From Polyangiaceae bacterium (GTDB taxonomy: Bacteria > Myxococcota_A > Polyangia > Polyangiales > Polyangiaceae): a DNA stretch of 64,000 bases. Of this stretch, positions 35,871 to 45,282 are shown in pieces. The DNA lies in NCBI GenBank assembly GCA_025353725.1, contig JANXOF010000023.1, positions 267,244 through 331,243 of the forward strand. Reading direction: 5' to 3'. The notes beneath the pieces were generated by a model. That model was not told the origin of the DNA and searched no databases. It saw only the letters and a list, made by a program, of their open reading frames with translations. Every line of letters begins with the position of its first letter. Positions within the stretch are counted from its first letter, which is position 1. A program made the position numbers and the translations under genes.

Positions 35871-37025
35871 ATGCCTCGTCCGTCACCTTCCGTTGCGCCG
35901 TCGCCGTCGCACCATGCGTGCGCCCCAGCCCCGCCGGAAGGCAATCGGCCTCGCCAAGCCGAGCGTTGGGATTTGCTGCGACCGGCGCTTGATGCGTCAC
36001 CGTCCACCACCCCGCGCTTGAGTATGAGCGGCGCGCGAACAATCATGTTTGGCGCAGGCGCCCTCGCGCTCGGGGGAGCCGCCTTTGCCCCCGCTGTCGC
36101 ACTGGCCTTCGACGCACGATGCGCCGTTGGCCTCGCGGGTGCGCTCGCCGTTAGCCTCGCCCTGATCCCCTCAGTTTTGCGCAACGATGTCTCGCTCACG
36201 TTGAGGCGAAGACGCCCCCGAAGCCCCATTGACACCTACATCTATGCCGATGACGTGGGGTTGACACGCGTGGCCCGAGCCACGTCCACGCGCCTCGTAA
36301 CGTGGAGCGAGCCCTTCGGCATGACTCTTTTTGCCTCCTATGGGCGGGTCACTGCGCTTCTTGCGTTCACGACCCCCACACACACACGCTACGTCCCCGT
36401 ACGCATCGACGCCCCCTCCGCGGCCGACGATGAAATCCTCGCACGGATAGCCGTGTTGGCCGACCTCGATCTCCTCGACGGCGTCGCGCACGAGGACGCG
36501 CTTTCCACTTCCGCCGTCGCGGCTCTCGTCCGCCATGTTGAGTCGCGCAACGCACGCGCGCCCGGACGCGTCTTTTTGAGCGATACTCGAGGCGCCTCAA
36601 TCACGCTCGATCGCGCAACCCTTGCGGTCGGTCATCGAACCTTTGACCTCACCAGCGAACTCGCATGGCGACCGCTCATGTTCCACGAATCGACGGGCCA
36701 GGGCGCAGCCCTCTACCAAGCCACATGGATCAGACAAGCGACGAACGAGCTCGTCCTCGTGGCGCCGATGCCGGCGTCGATCGTCCCGCGTGCTGAAACG
36801 TGCCCCCGCGCCGCAAGCGGCCAGCTGGGGCGCACGTTGACCCGCGACTTGTTGCTCCTCGAAGCGCCCGCGGACGCCCCGCCATCGCGCGACCTACGCC
36901 TCGCCATCGACCGCCCGTTTATGATGGCCGTGCGCCAGAGGCTCGGCGCCGCGCCCCTGGCCCGGTTGGCCGTTGCCGACCCGCCCCACAAGCCCGAAGC
37001 CGACCGACACGAAACCCTGCCCTGA
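35871..37025 (+). CDS. Uncharacterised protein with two central membrane helices
   Basis: About 384 residues from the ATG at 35871. The start is uncertain, since the first 50 residues are Pro/Ala-rich and an internal ATG at 36024 (MSGARTIMFGAGALALGG) lies right before the first helix. Two membrane segments (FGAGALALGGAAFAPAVALA and CAVGLAGALAVSLALIPSVL) are followed by a soluble C-terminal part of about 240 residues with PIDTYIYADDVGLTRVA. This pattern, a paired membrane anchor plus a PH-like or YcxB-like soluble domain, is seen in several unrelated proteins and I cannot assign a family. It precedes metG on the same strand with 39 bp between. Confidence 0.6.
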   Translation: MPRPSPSVAPSPSHHACAPAPPEGNRPRQAERWDLLRPALDASPSTTPRLSMSGARTIMFGAGALALGGAAFAPAVALAFDARCAVGLAGALAVSLALIPSVLRNDVSLTLRRRRPRSPIDTYIYADDVGLTRVARATSTRLVTWSEPFGMTLFASYGRVTALLAFTTPTHTRYVPVRIDAPSAADDEILARIAVLADLDLLDGVAHEDALSTSAVAALVRHVESRNARAPGRVFLSDTRGASITLDRATLAVGHRTFDLTSELAWRPLMFHESTGQGAALYQATWIRQATNELVLVAPMPASIVPRAETCPRAASGQLGRTLTRDLLLLEAPADAPPSRDLRLAIDRPFMMAVRQRLGAAPLARLAVADPPHKPEADRHETLP

Positions 37026-37064
37026 GCGGCCGCTCAACCCTGATTCGTGATACGCCGAGCGTCG

Positions 37065-39104
37065 ATGGGACGCTTTTACGTCACGACGCCGATCTACTAC
37101 GTCAACGACGTGCCGCACTTGGGCACCGCCTACACCACCGTTGTGGTGGACGCGCTAAGACGCTTTCACCAACTGGTCGGCGACGAAACGTTCATGCTCA
37201 CGGGGACCGACGAGCACGGTCTGAAAATCGAGCGTGCGGCGAAGGCCGAGGGTTTGGAGCCGAAGGCGTTCACGGACGGTATCAGCGCACGCTTTCGCGA
37301 GGCGTGGCCAAAGCTCGATATCGAAGCCGACAAGTTTATCCGCACGACCGATTCCGACCACAAAGCCTTCGTTACCGAGCTTTGGAAGAAGGTCGAGGCA
37401 AACGGCGACCTCTACGAGGGCGAGTACGAGGGCTGGTATTGCGTCGGCTGCGAATCGCTCAAAACGGAGAAGGAGCTCGAGCAACCGGGAAACCTCTGTG
37501 CGACCCACAAGGCTCCTGCCGAGCTCGTCAAGGAGAGCTCGTACTTCTTCAAGCTCTCAAACTATCAAGAGAAACTGCTCGCTTTTTACGAGTCACACCC
37601 GAACTTCATCAAGCCAGAATCAAGGCGCAACGAAGTGCTTTCGTTCGTTCGCGGCGGACTGAGAGATCTCTCGGTCTCACGCACCACATTTTCGTGGGGT
37701 ATCCCCGTGCCGGGGAATCCGAAGCACGTGATGTACGTGTGGTTCGACGCCCTTGCGAACTACCTGAGCGCGCTCGGCGGCGAGGAGAGCGACCTCAAAA
37801 AATTCTGGCCGACCAACGACAAGAGTGAAACCGAGCAAGTCGTCCACGTTGTCGGAAAAGATGTTCTACGGTTTCACGCCGTCTACTGGCCGGCGTTCCT
37901 TTTGAGTGCAGGATACAAGGAGAGCGAGCTGCCCGATGTGATCTACGCCCATGGCTTTTTGACCGTAGACGGTCAGAAAATGGGCAAGGCGCTCCGCAAC
38001 TCCATCGACCCGCTGAAGCTCGCCGCGGAGCTTGGAGTCGACACGCTTCGCTACCAGATGCTGCGCGCCATCCCGTTCGGACAAGACGGCGACTTCAACC
38101 ACGAAGCCCTGCTCGAGCGGTACAACGCCGACCTTGGTAAAAACGTGGGCAACTTGCTCTCTCGCGTTCTTGGCTTGTGCACGAAGATGACCGACGGCAA
38201 GCATCCGGCCGATCCACTCGATTCGGGCACGGAGGTCGAAGTCCCGCTCTTCAAGGACTATGGATATTGCACGACGGAGGCACTCAGCGGTTGGATGGCA
38301 TTCGCACCGCACTACGCGCTCGAATGGACTATGAAGCTCGCCAACTCGGCGAACCTCTACGTCGACCGAGCCGCTCCGTGGACCGCGGCCAAAAACGGCG
38401 AGTCGGCGCGCGTAAAAACCATTCTGTCGCGCCTTCTCCGCGTTCTAGAAGCGCTCAGCGTCATGCTTTGGCCCGCGATACCGGCGAAGGCGAACGAGAT
38501 GCGAGCGCAGTTGGGATTGCCACCGATGGAGGTGAGTGTTGGCAAATCTCACTGGCCCACGTCGATGCCAGACCGGCACCCAGGCCTCGCGCTCGCGCCT
38601 TCAGGGCCGCTCTTTCCGACGTACGACGAACCCGCACGCAAGGCGATGCTGGCGAAGCTCGTTCCGCCGGCCGCCGCCGCCGCCGCCGCCGAGGCTGTCT
38701 CGCCGCCGGTTGCAGGATCAAACGCCAGCGCCGCCCCGGCGGACGCCGCGGGGACGATCTCGTACGACGACTTTGCGAAGGTCGACCTGCGCGTCGGGCT
38801 CGTAAAAACAGCTGAAAAAGTACCGAAGAAGGACAAACTACTTCTTCTCACGGTCGACGTAGGCGAGGCTGAGCCGCGGACGATCATCGCGGGGTTGGCG
38901 CTGAGTTTTGCCCCCGAGGCGCTCGTCGGGCGCCGCGTGGTCGTGGTGACGAACCTCGCGCCGCGCGAATTTGGTTCGGCGGAAATCGGCGGAAAGAAAG
39001 TGAAGCTCGTCTCGCATGGCATGCTCCTCGCGAGCGGCCCGTCCGAGGACCTGCGCCTCGCCACCATCGATGCCGACTGCGCCCCGGGATCGCGACTGAA
39101 GTGA
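37065..39104 (+). CDS. metG: Methionyl-tRNA synthetase with C-terminal tRNA-binding domain
   Basis: 679 residues from the ATG at 37065. It attaches Met to initiator and elongator tRNA-Met. The N-terminus FYVTTPIYYVNDVPHLGTAY holds the HIGH-type signature (HLGT). A Cys/His zinc region reads YCVGCESLKTEKELE and NLCATHKA. The second class I signature is KMGKALRN instead of KMSKS, with both lysines kept. After a helical anticodon domain and an Ala-rich linker (residues about 530-570), a C-terminal EMAP-II-like tRNA-binding domain of about 105 residues is present (DDFAKVDLRVGLVKTAEKV). The downstream pseudokinase gene starts inside its stop codon (GTGA). Confidence 0.95.
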   Translation: MGRFYVTTPIYYVNDVPHLGTAYTTVVVDALRRFHQLVGDETFMLTGTDEHGLKIERAAKAEGLEPKAFTDGISARFREAWPKLDIEADKFIRTTDSDHKAFVTELWKKVEANGDLYEGEYEGWYCVGCESLKTEKELEQPGNLCATHKAPAELVKESSYFFKLSNYQEKLLAFYESHPNFIKPESRRNEVLSFVRGGLRDLSVSRTTFSWGIPVPGNPKHVMYVWFDALANYLSALGGEESDLKKFWPTNDKSETEQVVHVVGKDVLRFHAVYWPAFLLSAGYKESELPDVIYAHGFLTVDGQKMGKALRNSIDPLKLAAELGVDTLRYQMLRAIPFGQDGDFNHEALLERYNADLGKNVGNLLSRVLGLCTKMTDGKHPADPLDSGTEVEVPLFKDYGYCTTEALSGWMAFAPHYALEWTMKLANSANLYVDRAAPWTAAKNGESARVKTILSRLLRVLEALSVMLWPAIPAKANEMRAQLGLPPMEVSVGKSHWPTSMPDRHPGLALAPSGPLFPTYDEPARKAMLAKLVPPAAAAAAAEAVSPPVAGSNASAAPADAAGTISYDDFAKVDLRVGLVKTAEKVPKKDKLLLLTVDVGEAEPRTIIAGLALSFAPEALVGRRVVVVTNLAPREFGSAEIGGKKVKLVSHGMLLASGPSEDLRLATIDADCAPGSRLK

Positions 39105-40669
39105 ACGGCGCGACGCTCGAGGCCTGCCAGCGCAACGCGTTCGCCCCAACGCCCGTTGGCGTCGCCGTGCACATCGTCTGCGAAGCGGCGCGCGCACTCG
39201 GCAACGCACACGTCACCGAACTCGAACCGCCCGCCGCCGATGCGTTTGTCCACGGCGACCTTTGTCCCCGAGGGATCTTCCTCCATGACGACGGTACGGT
39301 CGAAATCGCACCGCCCGCGGAGGGCGCGCACGCCGAAGCGCGTAGCTCGAGGCCGGACTACCTCGCGCCTGAGCAGGTCGAAGCCGGGGCTGTCGACGCC
39401 CGTGCAGACGTGTTCACCCTCGGCGTCATTCTTTGGGAGCTGTTGACGGCCTCACGGCTTTTCGCGCGCGAAACGGCCGCGGCCACGCGTATCGCCATTG
39501 CACACGATCCCATTTTTGATGTTCGCGACGTCACGCCCGAGGTGCCTGAAGCTATCAGCGAGGTGGTCGCCGTCGCACTCGCGAGGGAGCCTAACGATCG
39601 CTTTACTTCGGTTCATGCACTCTACAACGCGCTCCTTGGTGCACGCGCTTTGAGCCACATCCCGAAGACGACAAACGAGGACGTGGCGCGGTGGGCGACC
39701 GAGTGCGCACGTCGTCCGCCTCGAGCGTCTTCCCTGCCTACAGAGGTCCCTGACTTGGATATTCCGGGCGCGTCACGTGCCCATCGGTCGCTACCAAAGA
39801 TGGCCGCGGTCCATCCGCTTTTGATTCCCGACCTACGCGCCTCCAGCGTCGAACCGATGCCATCGTCCGCGCGCGATCTTCCCGACCCCGAATCGTTCCC
39901 GAGGCCCTCGCCATTGGGCGGAGCTTCCGTCGCTCACGGAGGTGGGCGTGAAATCGCGTTCGAGGATGACGATGACGATTTCGACATGCCGATCGAACGT
40001 AATTTCGTCATGCCCGTGATGTCCGCGATGTCCGAGGTCGCCACGGCGCCTCGACCGTCGTCGGGCACGGCCGCACGCCAAGGGCTCGACCTGGCACAGC
40101 CCTCACGCATGGTGCGCGAGGGGCGCGAGCGACCGCGTTACGAGGCACGCGAACCGAGCGTGGCCGTTTCGGTCCTTGCCGCCGGCGGCTTACTCGTTCT
40201 TGCGAGCGGTACCGCATTCGTGATGCTCCACCAGCTGCATCGCACGGGCGGCCGAAACGTCACCGCCGCTCTTCCTAGCGCGTTCGACGGGAGCTCGGCG
40301 ACATCGAGCGGCGCCGTGGCACTCGTGTCGCTGGCCATCGCGCTCGCGGTCGGTTTCGTAGGGCTCAAGCTCAAGCCGCACGCGTGGGCTATCACCGCGT
40401 CAGGCGGCGCACTGCTGCTCCTCGCACTCGCGATGGTCACAGTGACGCTCGCTTCGACCGGCGAAAGCCCAACGCCACCGGACGGCGTACTGCTGGTTCC
40501 CTACCTGGTCCCCGCATCGCTGCTGCTCTTCGCGGCAGGCCTTTATGAGCGCTCGATTCGCGTCTTTGCCCGCCGCGAAGGCGCTCGGCGTGGAGCCGCA
40601 TTGCCGCTTGCCGCGCTCGCTGGCGCGCTGGCGTTCGCCGCCGTCGAAACGAGCCGCTTTGCCCACTAG
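39101..40669 (+). CDS. Membrane pseudokinase, N-lobe missing
   Basis: 522 residues, GTG start overlapping the metG stop. Residues 1-190 resemble only the C-lobe of a Ser/Thr kinase: FVHGDLCPRGIFLHDDGTVE at 50-69 where HRDLKPxN is expected, RPDYLAPEQVEAGAVDARAD for the APE segment and FTLGVILWELLTASRLFAR. No Gly-rich loop, VAIK Lys or DFG is present, so catalysis is very unlikely. A Pro/Ser-rich and acidic linker (about 200-330) leads to a C-terminal region with four or five membrane helices (from about 345). It may be a scaffold or sensor. Coupling to metG is curious and unexplained. Confidence 0.85.
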   Translation: MNGATLEACQRNAFAPTPVGVAVHIVCEAARALGNAHVTELEPPAADAFVHGDLCPRGIFLHDDGTVEIAPPAEGAHAEARSSRPDYLAPEQVEAGAVDARADVFTLGVILWELLTASRLFARETAAATRIAIAHDPIFDVRDVTPEVPEAISEVVAVALAREPNDRFTSVHALYNALLGARALSHIPKTTNEDVARWATECARRPPRASSLPTEVPDLDIPGASRAHRSLPKMAAVHPLLIPDLRASSVEPMPSSARDLPDPESFPRPSPLGGASVAHGGGREIAFEDDDDDFDMPIERNFVMPVMSAMSEVATAPRPSSGTAARQGLDLAQPSRMVREGRERPRYEAREPSVAVSVLAAGGLLVLASGTAFVMLHQLHRTGGRNVTAALPSAFDGSSATSSGAVALVSLAIALAVGFVGLKLKPHAWAITASGGALLLLALAMVTVTLASTGESPTPPDGVLLVPYLVPASLLLFAAGLYERSIRVFARREGARRGAALPLAALAGALAFAAVETSRFAH

Positions 40670-40866
40670 GCGCACCTCATGCGCGAGGGTTAGATTCCCT
40701 CCAACTGTCGACGCCCAGGGCGGGCTCCCAGCCACCCCAGGAGGTTCGTAAAGATCAACTCGCCCACGTCCGCGTCAAAACGTCACTTGAAGGCGCTATT
40801 GGCGAGGCATCCGCAGATTGGCTTTGGACGATGTCGCCCCAATCCGCGACCCCGCTTGGACACGGG
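40670..40866. other. Convergent intergenic region
   Basis: 197 bp between the pseudokinase and the thymidine phosphorylase gene, which face each other. There is a small perfect stem at 40685-40701 (five base pairs, seven-base loop), with no T-run after it. I see no coding frame or other element, and it is too weak to call a terminator. Confidence 0.4.
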
Positions 40867-42177
40867 CTACGTCAATCGGTCGATGACGAGCGGCTCGACG
40901 AGGGATGGGGCTTCGGTGTAGGTGAATGCGCGCGAGAGGCGCTCTAAAAGTGGATCTGCCGCGGATCGCGTACGAACGAACACGCGGGCAAGGACCTGAC
41001 CGACCTGGACGGAGTCGCCTGGCTTCACGTCGATAGCGAGGCCCACCGCAGGGTCGACGCGTTGGTCGGCGCGGGTTCGCCCGGCTCCCATCGCGACGCC
41101 GGTAAGGCCCACCGCGAGCGCATCAACGCTTTCAATAAACCCCGAACGCGAAGCGCGCAGTTCGACCGTCTCCTTCGCGATTTCGAGCTTCGACGGATCG
41201 GCTACAACGCTCGCGTCACCGCCTTGCGCCTCGACCATTCTCTCCATCACACGCACGCCCGAACCGTTTGCGATAGCCTCTTTTAGCCTGCCCGTCGCCT
41301 CCGCGAGGTTTTTGGCTCGACCCCCTAAAACGAGCATTTCGGCGCCCAAGACGAAGGTGCACTGAACGACGTCGGACGGACCGCCGCCATGCAACACTTC
41401 GAGCGCTTCACGCGTTTCGTTCGCGTTGCCGATGGCGCATCCCAGCGGTGCGTCCATCCGCGTCAGAACGGCCACGACCTTCTTTCCTGCACGCGTGCCC
41501 ACGCGCACGAGGGCGGTCGCAAGTTCACGCGCGCGAGGCTCGTCTTTCATGAACGCGCCTTTGCCAACTTTCACGTCGAGCACCAGGCCGTCAATTCCCT
41601 CCGCGAGCTTCTTCGACAAGATCGACGCGACGATCAGCGGAATCGATTCGACCGTCGCGGTCACGTCGCGCAGTGCGTAGATACGCTTGTCCGCCGGCGC
41701 GATGTCCTTCGTCTGGCCGATCATGCATGTCCCTACGTCACGCACGATGCGCGCGAAATCTTGCGTCGACAGGTCCGTGCGGAAGCCCGGTATGGCTTCG
41801 AGCTTATCCAACGTTCCCCCCGTGTGACCAAGGCCGCGACCGCTGACCATCGGCACCGGAACGCCACACGCCGCGACAAGCGGCGCGAGACAAATCGAAA
41901 CCTTGTCACCCACGCCGCCCGTCGAGTGCTTGTCGACCTTTACGCCGAGAACACCGTCGAGGTTAAGGACGCTTCCGGAGTGAAGCATCGCGTCCGTGAG
42001 CGCGGCCGTCTCTACGTCGTCAAGTCCGCGGAAGAAGACCGCCATCAGGAAAGCCGTCATCTGATAGTCCGCCAATGTGCCCTCCGTGAACGAGGTGATG
42101 AGACGACGAATCTCAGCCTCGGCAAGGCTACTTCCGTCACGTTTTGCCGCAATCATCTCAACAAGCGTTCGGTCCAT
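40867..42177 (-). CDS. deoA: Thymidine phosphorylase (pyrimidine nucleoside phosphorylase)
   Basis: 436 residues. It cleaves thymidine, and often uridine, with phosphate to the base and (deoxy)ribose 1-phosphate. Signatures: VKVDKHSTGGVGDKVSICLA (phosphate site), VPMVSGRGLGHTGGTLDKLE (family signature), KKLAEGIDGLVLDVKVGKGA and ILSKK. The length matches DeoA/Pdp. The conserved C-terminal domain ends DRLT. A pyrimidine nucleoside phosphorylase of the Pdp type (dual substrate) cannot be excluded. It diverges from a cytochrome-like gene over 41 bp. Confidence 0.94.
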   Translation of the reverse strand: MDRTLVEMIAAKRDGSSLAEAEIRRLITSFTEGTLADYQMTAFLMAVFFRGLDDVETAALTDAMLHSGSVLNLDGVLGVKVDKHSTGGVGDKVSICLAPLVAACGVPVPMVSGRGLGHTGGTLDKLEAIPGFRTDLSTQDFARIVRDVGTCMIGQTKDIAPADKRIYALRDVTATVESIPLIVASILSKKLAEGIDGLVLDVKVGKGAFMKDEPRARELATALVRVGTRAGKKVVAVLTRMDAPLGCAIGNANETREALEVLHGGGPSDVVQCTFVLGAEMLVLGGRAKNLAEATGRLKEAIANGSGVRVMERMVEAQGGDASVVADPSKLEIAKETVELRASRSGFIESVDALAVGLTGVAMGAGRTRADQRVDPAVGLAIDVKPGDSVQVGQVLARVFVRTRSAADPLLERLSRAFTYTEAPSLVEPLVIDRLT

Positions 42178-42218
42178 CGCCGGGCAGCCTAGCCAATCTT
42201 TTGTGTAAGCTCACGATC

Positions 42219-42719
42219 ATGGTGGCGCGCGCTTCATTCTTTTCCGCATTCGTTCCCAGCCACCGTTTGGTGCTCACGCTATGGCTCGCTCTTTCCGGTT
42301 GCGCCAAGAGTGAGGCCTCAGGCTCAACGGCAAACACGACGACGGCAAACACGACGACGGCGACGCCCAGCGCGGCGGCAAGTACCAACAAAACCGCACC
42401 GGCCGAGAGCGCGACTCAGGCCAACACAGGCACGCCCGAATGCGGAGCGAAGCCCCTCCCCGACTGCCCGCTCCAGGCGTGGATGAAGGCGAACACGAGC
42501 GCTCAGCTGATTTCAAACGACTTTGCGGCGCTCGCAAGCGCGCTCGACAAGACCACAAGCTTTGCCCCCGCAGGATACACGAATTGGGCATCGATCTCAA
42601 AAGATGGCGCGGCGGCTGCGCGAACGAACGATATGGGCGCGACAAAAGCGTCTTGCCGCTCGTGCCACGAGCAATATAAAGACAAATACAAGAAAGAGCT
42701 GCGCGCGCGGAAGCTGTAA
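42219..42719 (+). CDS. Small mono-haem cytochrome c-like lipoprotein
   Basis: 166 residues from the ATG at 42219. A lipoprotein signal ends LTLWLALSGC. A low-complexity Thr/Ala/Asn linker follows, encoded by a 15-bp repeat (coding a TANTT unit twice). The C-terminal part has GTPECGAKPLPDCPLQAWMK and, close to the end, one haem-binding motif CRSCHEQYKDKYKK. The position of CXXCH near the C-terminus, in a helical domain, resembles cytochrome c' or c556-type proteins. It likely carries or senses electrons or gas at the outer or inner membrane surface. The WYL regulator follows at once (4 bp). Confidence 0.8.
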   Translation: MVARASFFSAFVPSHRLVLTLWLALSGCAKSEASGSTANTTTANTTTATPSAAASTNKTAPAESATQANTGTPECGAKPLPDCPLQAWMKANTSAQLISNDFAALASALDKTTSFAPAGYTNWASISKDGAAAARTNDMGATKASCRSCHEQYKDKYKKELRARKL

Positions 42720-42723
42720 GACC

Positions 42724-43818
42724 ATGAGCAGCAAAGCCACTCGGCGCCTTCCGAAGACACACGCCGCGCGGGTCTTAGGGCGCCCGGAAGGAACCTTTAC
42801 GCAGCACCGCCGCGTCGACCGACTCCGAGAGTTACTCGAGAGTGAGCCGCGTGGTCTCACACTCGACGAGCTCGCACGGAGGCTTCGCGTAACCCCGCGC
42901 TCCGTGAGGAGATACCTTCTCGAGCTCGACGGCACGACCGAACCTGGTAAATTCCTGCTTCTCGAGTCGGTTCCGATCACGCCGGGCGGAGCTCACCGCT
43001 GGCGCATTCGGCCGAGTGAGCGCGGGCGCGCTGTCTCCCTGAGACGTGCGCAAGCCTACGCGATTCTCGCCACTCGCCGGGCACTCGATATCTTTAAAGG
43101 CTCGGCACTTTTCGATGAAGTCGATATCGCACTAGGCCACATCGAAAAGGTCGCGCAAACCCCTTTCCGCACCCAGGGCCGAGCGACGATCTCGGGTGAT
43201 CAGGGCCTCGAGGGTCGATTCTTCTGCGTTCCCCCCGCATCACGAAGTTACGCGCGGCGCGGCGAGGACCTCGACGAGTTGTTCCGCGCGGTCGCGGATC
43301 TACGTGTCCTCCGTTTTCGACCACGAATCGAAGCCGGTGGCATGCAGCCCGCACGCATCACGTTCCACCCCTACGCGATGATCGTAAGCGCGGGATCGAT
43401 CGTAGTCGTCGGTGTGACCCAAGACGCGGAGGTCGTCGATGACGCTGAAGTGGTGCCTATCGACGCGATGACAGAACTCCGCGCAAGCGAGACAGAGCAC
43501 TTTGAGCTTCCCCCATCGTTCGATGTCGCTCACTACGTGCACGGCGAGTTCGGAATCGCGAAGCCTTCGCAGCGTCGCGCGCTCATCGAATTCGACGCAC
43601 GCATCGCCGACGAGATTCGTGCCAAAAAGCTTCATTCGGACCAGCGCGTGGCCATGAGCGCCGACGGTCGGCTTCGCCTCTCGCTGCCTCTCGTCAACGT
43701 CGAGACGCTTATCCCGTGGGTGCTCTCGTTCGGAGACGCCGCGACGGTGATCGAGCCGCCCGAAGTCGCAAGTCGGATGGCGGACATTTTGAAACGAGCC
43801 GCGGCACGCTACGCCTAA
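42724..43818 (+). CDS. WYL-domain transcriptional regulator
   Basis: 364 residues from the ATG at 42724, four bases after the cytochrome gene; longer upstream frames overlap that gene and are shadows. The N-terminal DeoR-type winged helix has RVDRLRELLESEPRGLTLDE and RLRVTPRSVRRYLLEL. A WYL-like region follows at about 190-280, including FRPRIEAGGMQPARITFHPY and MIVSAGSIVVVG, and then the WCX-type C-terminal domain. WYL domains often bind nucleic acid or nucleotide ligands. It may regulate the neighbouring genes, but no operator was found. Confidence 0.88.
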   Translation: MSSKATRRLPKTHAARVLGRPEGTFTQHRRVDRLRELLESEPRGLTLDELARRLRVTPRSVRRYLLELDGTTEPGKFLLLESVPITPGGAHRWRIRPSERGRAVSLRRAQAYAILATRRALDIFKGSALFDEVDIALGHIEKVAQTPFRTQGRATISGDQGLEGRFFCVPPASRSYARRGEDLDELFRAVADLRVLRFRPRIEAGGMQPARITFHPYAMIVSAGSIVVVGVTQDAEVVDDAEVVPIDAMTELRASETEHFELPPSFDVAHYVHGEFGIAKPSQRRALIEFDARIADEIRAKKLHSDQRVAMSADGRLRLSLPLVNVETLIPWVLSFGDAATVIEPPEVASRMADILKRAAARYA

Positions 43819-43928
43819 TTCACGTTCGTGGAGCACGAGCGCAAGAGCCACGTTCGCGGGACGGCGCGTAAGGTTCGCCAAGTACAAACCGCAAGCAAGC
43901 GCGCGGCCGTTCCCGTACGCTCACCATC

Positions 43929-45191
43929 ATGTTGAACCCGGCCCCCTCTCGCCCCTATGACATCGTTCTTTTCGGTGCGACTGGCTTTACCGGAAAGCTC
44001 GTCGCCGAATACCTTGCCGTGAATGCCCCCGGCGACATGCGGTGGGCCATCGCCGGGCGGAGCCAGAAGAAGCTCGAGGCCGTTCGCACGGAGCTCGCCA
44101 CATTGAGGGGCGTGAATCCACGCACGTCGGCTCTTCCGATACTGCTCGCCGACGGCCGTGACCAAGCATCCCTGGATGAACTCGTGCCCCAAGCGCGCGT
44201 CATAGCCACAACTGTCGGACCGTTTGGCCACTACGGCCGAAAGCTTGCCGCCACCTGTGCGGGCCTTGGTACGCACTACTGCGATATCACCGGCGAGGTC
44301 CCTTTCGTACGCGACTCGATCGATCAAAACCACGCGAAAGCGATCGCGACGCGCGCTCGCATCGTTCACTGTTGTGGCTTCGACTCGATCCCTTCCGATC
44401 TCGGCGTTCACCTCTTGTGGGATCACGCGAAGCGCAGCGGCGGATCGCTGTCTTGGGCGAAGGGATTCGCCGGCGAAATGAGCGGTACCGCGAGCGGTGG
44501 CACCGCGGCCACGATGCTTGCGCTCGTGAGCGACGCGGCCGCGGACCCCAGCGTGCGCCGACTTCTCGGCAACCCTCACGCGCTTGATCCGAAGCTCCCC
44601 CGACCACTCACGCGTGACCCCTTCGAGGCTGACCCTCGCGGCGTTGCGTTCGACCGCGACATCGCGCGGTGGACAGCCCCCTTTGTCATGTCGGGTATCA
44701 ACACACGTATTGTCAGACGCTCAAACGCCTTACTCCACTACGGCGAACCCTTTCGTTACCGCGAAGTGATGAGTTTTCCAAAAGGACCGAGGGGCTTAGC
44801 AGCGGCGGCGGTCGTGAGCGCGGGCGTCGCCGGCTTCGTTCTCGGCGCGACGATCGCTCCGACGCGGGCGCTTCTCGCTCGGTTCGTCCTCCCCAAAGCC
44901 GGTGAGGGGCCCTCGCGTGAGGCTCGCGAACGAGGCCATTTCACGTTTCGTTTCGTCGCCGAAGGGACCGGCGAGGGAGGCAAATCGCTACGAATGACCG
45001 CGACCGTCAAGGGAACCCGCGACCCCGGCTACGGTGAAACCGCGAAAATGCTCGGCGAGTCTGCGCTCTGCCTCGCGCAAGACGCGTCCAAACTCGGCGA
45101 CAAGTTCGGCGTGCTCACCCCTGCGACGGCGATGGGGAGAACCCTTGTGGATCGCCTCCGCGCGGCAGGAATGACCTTCGACGTCGCCTAG
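43929..45191 (+). CDS. Saccharopine dehydrogenase-like NAD(P)-binding protein (trans-acting enoyl reductase type)
   Basis: 420 residues. An N-terminal Rossmann fold has YDIVLFGATGFTGKLVAEYL, followed by WAIAGRSQKKLEAV and TTVGPFGHYGRKLAATCAGL. The next block is HYCDITGEVPFVRDSIDQNH, then HCCGFDSIPSDLGVHLLW, typical of the group that includes mycobacterial trans-acting enoyl reductases and related saccharopine dehydrogenase-like oxidoreductases. A hydrophobic helix lies around residues 295-320. Substrate is unknown; lipid or polyketide reduction is the usual suggestion. No neighbour clarifies it. Confidence 0.88.
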   Translation: MLNPAPSRPYDIVLFGATGFTGKLVAEYLAVNAPGDMRWAIAGRSQKKLEAVRTELATLRGVNPRTSALPILLADGRDQASLDELVPQARVIATTVGPFGHYGRKLAATCAGLGTHYCDITGEVPFVRDSIDQNHAKAIATRARIVHCCGFDSIPSDLGVHLLWDHAKRSGGSLSWAKGFAGEMSGTASGGTAATMLALVSDAAADPSVRRLLGNPHALDPKLPRPLTRDPFEADPRGVAFDRDIARWTAPFVMSGINTRIVRRSNALLHYGEPFRYREVMSFPKGPRGLAAAAVVSAGVAGFVLGATIAPTRALLARFVLPKAGEGPSREARERGHFTFRFVAEGTGEGGKSLRMTATVKGTRDPGYGETAKMLGESALCLAQDASKLGDKFGVLTPATAMGRTLVDRLRAAGMTFDVA

Positions 45192-45282
45192 CGAGTGGCC
45201 GGAGCCACGGCGCCGCTGCGGGCGCAAATTCAGCGCGTTTGACGGGGTTGCGGCGTACGAAATCTCGTGGAAGATAGAGAGT

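Noticed and set aside
40685..40701. T-arm-like stem with loop TTAGATT, as in a tRNA or att remnant
   Set aside because: No acceptor stem, CCA position or other tRNA arms fit around it; the upstream bases are coding.
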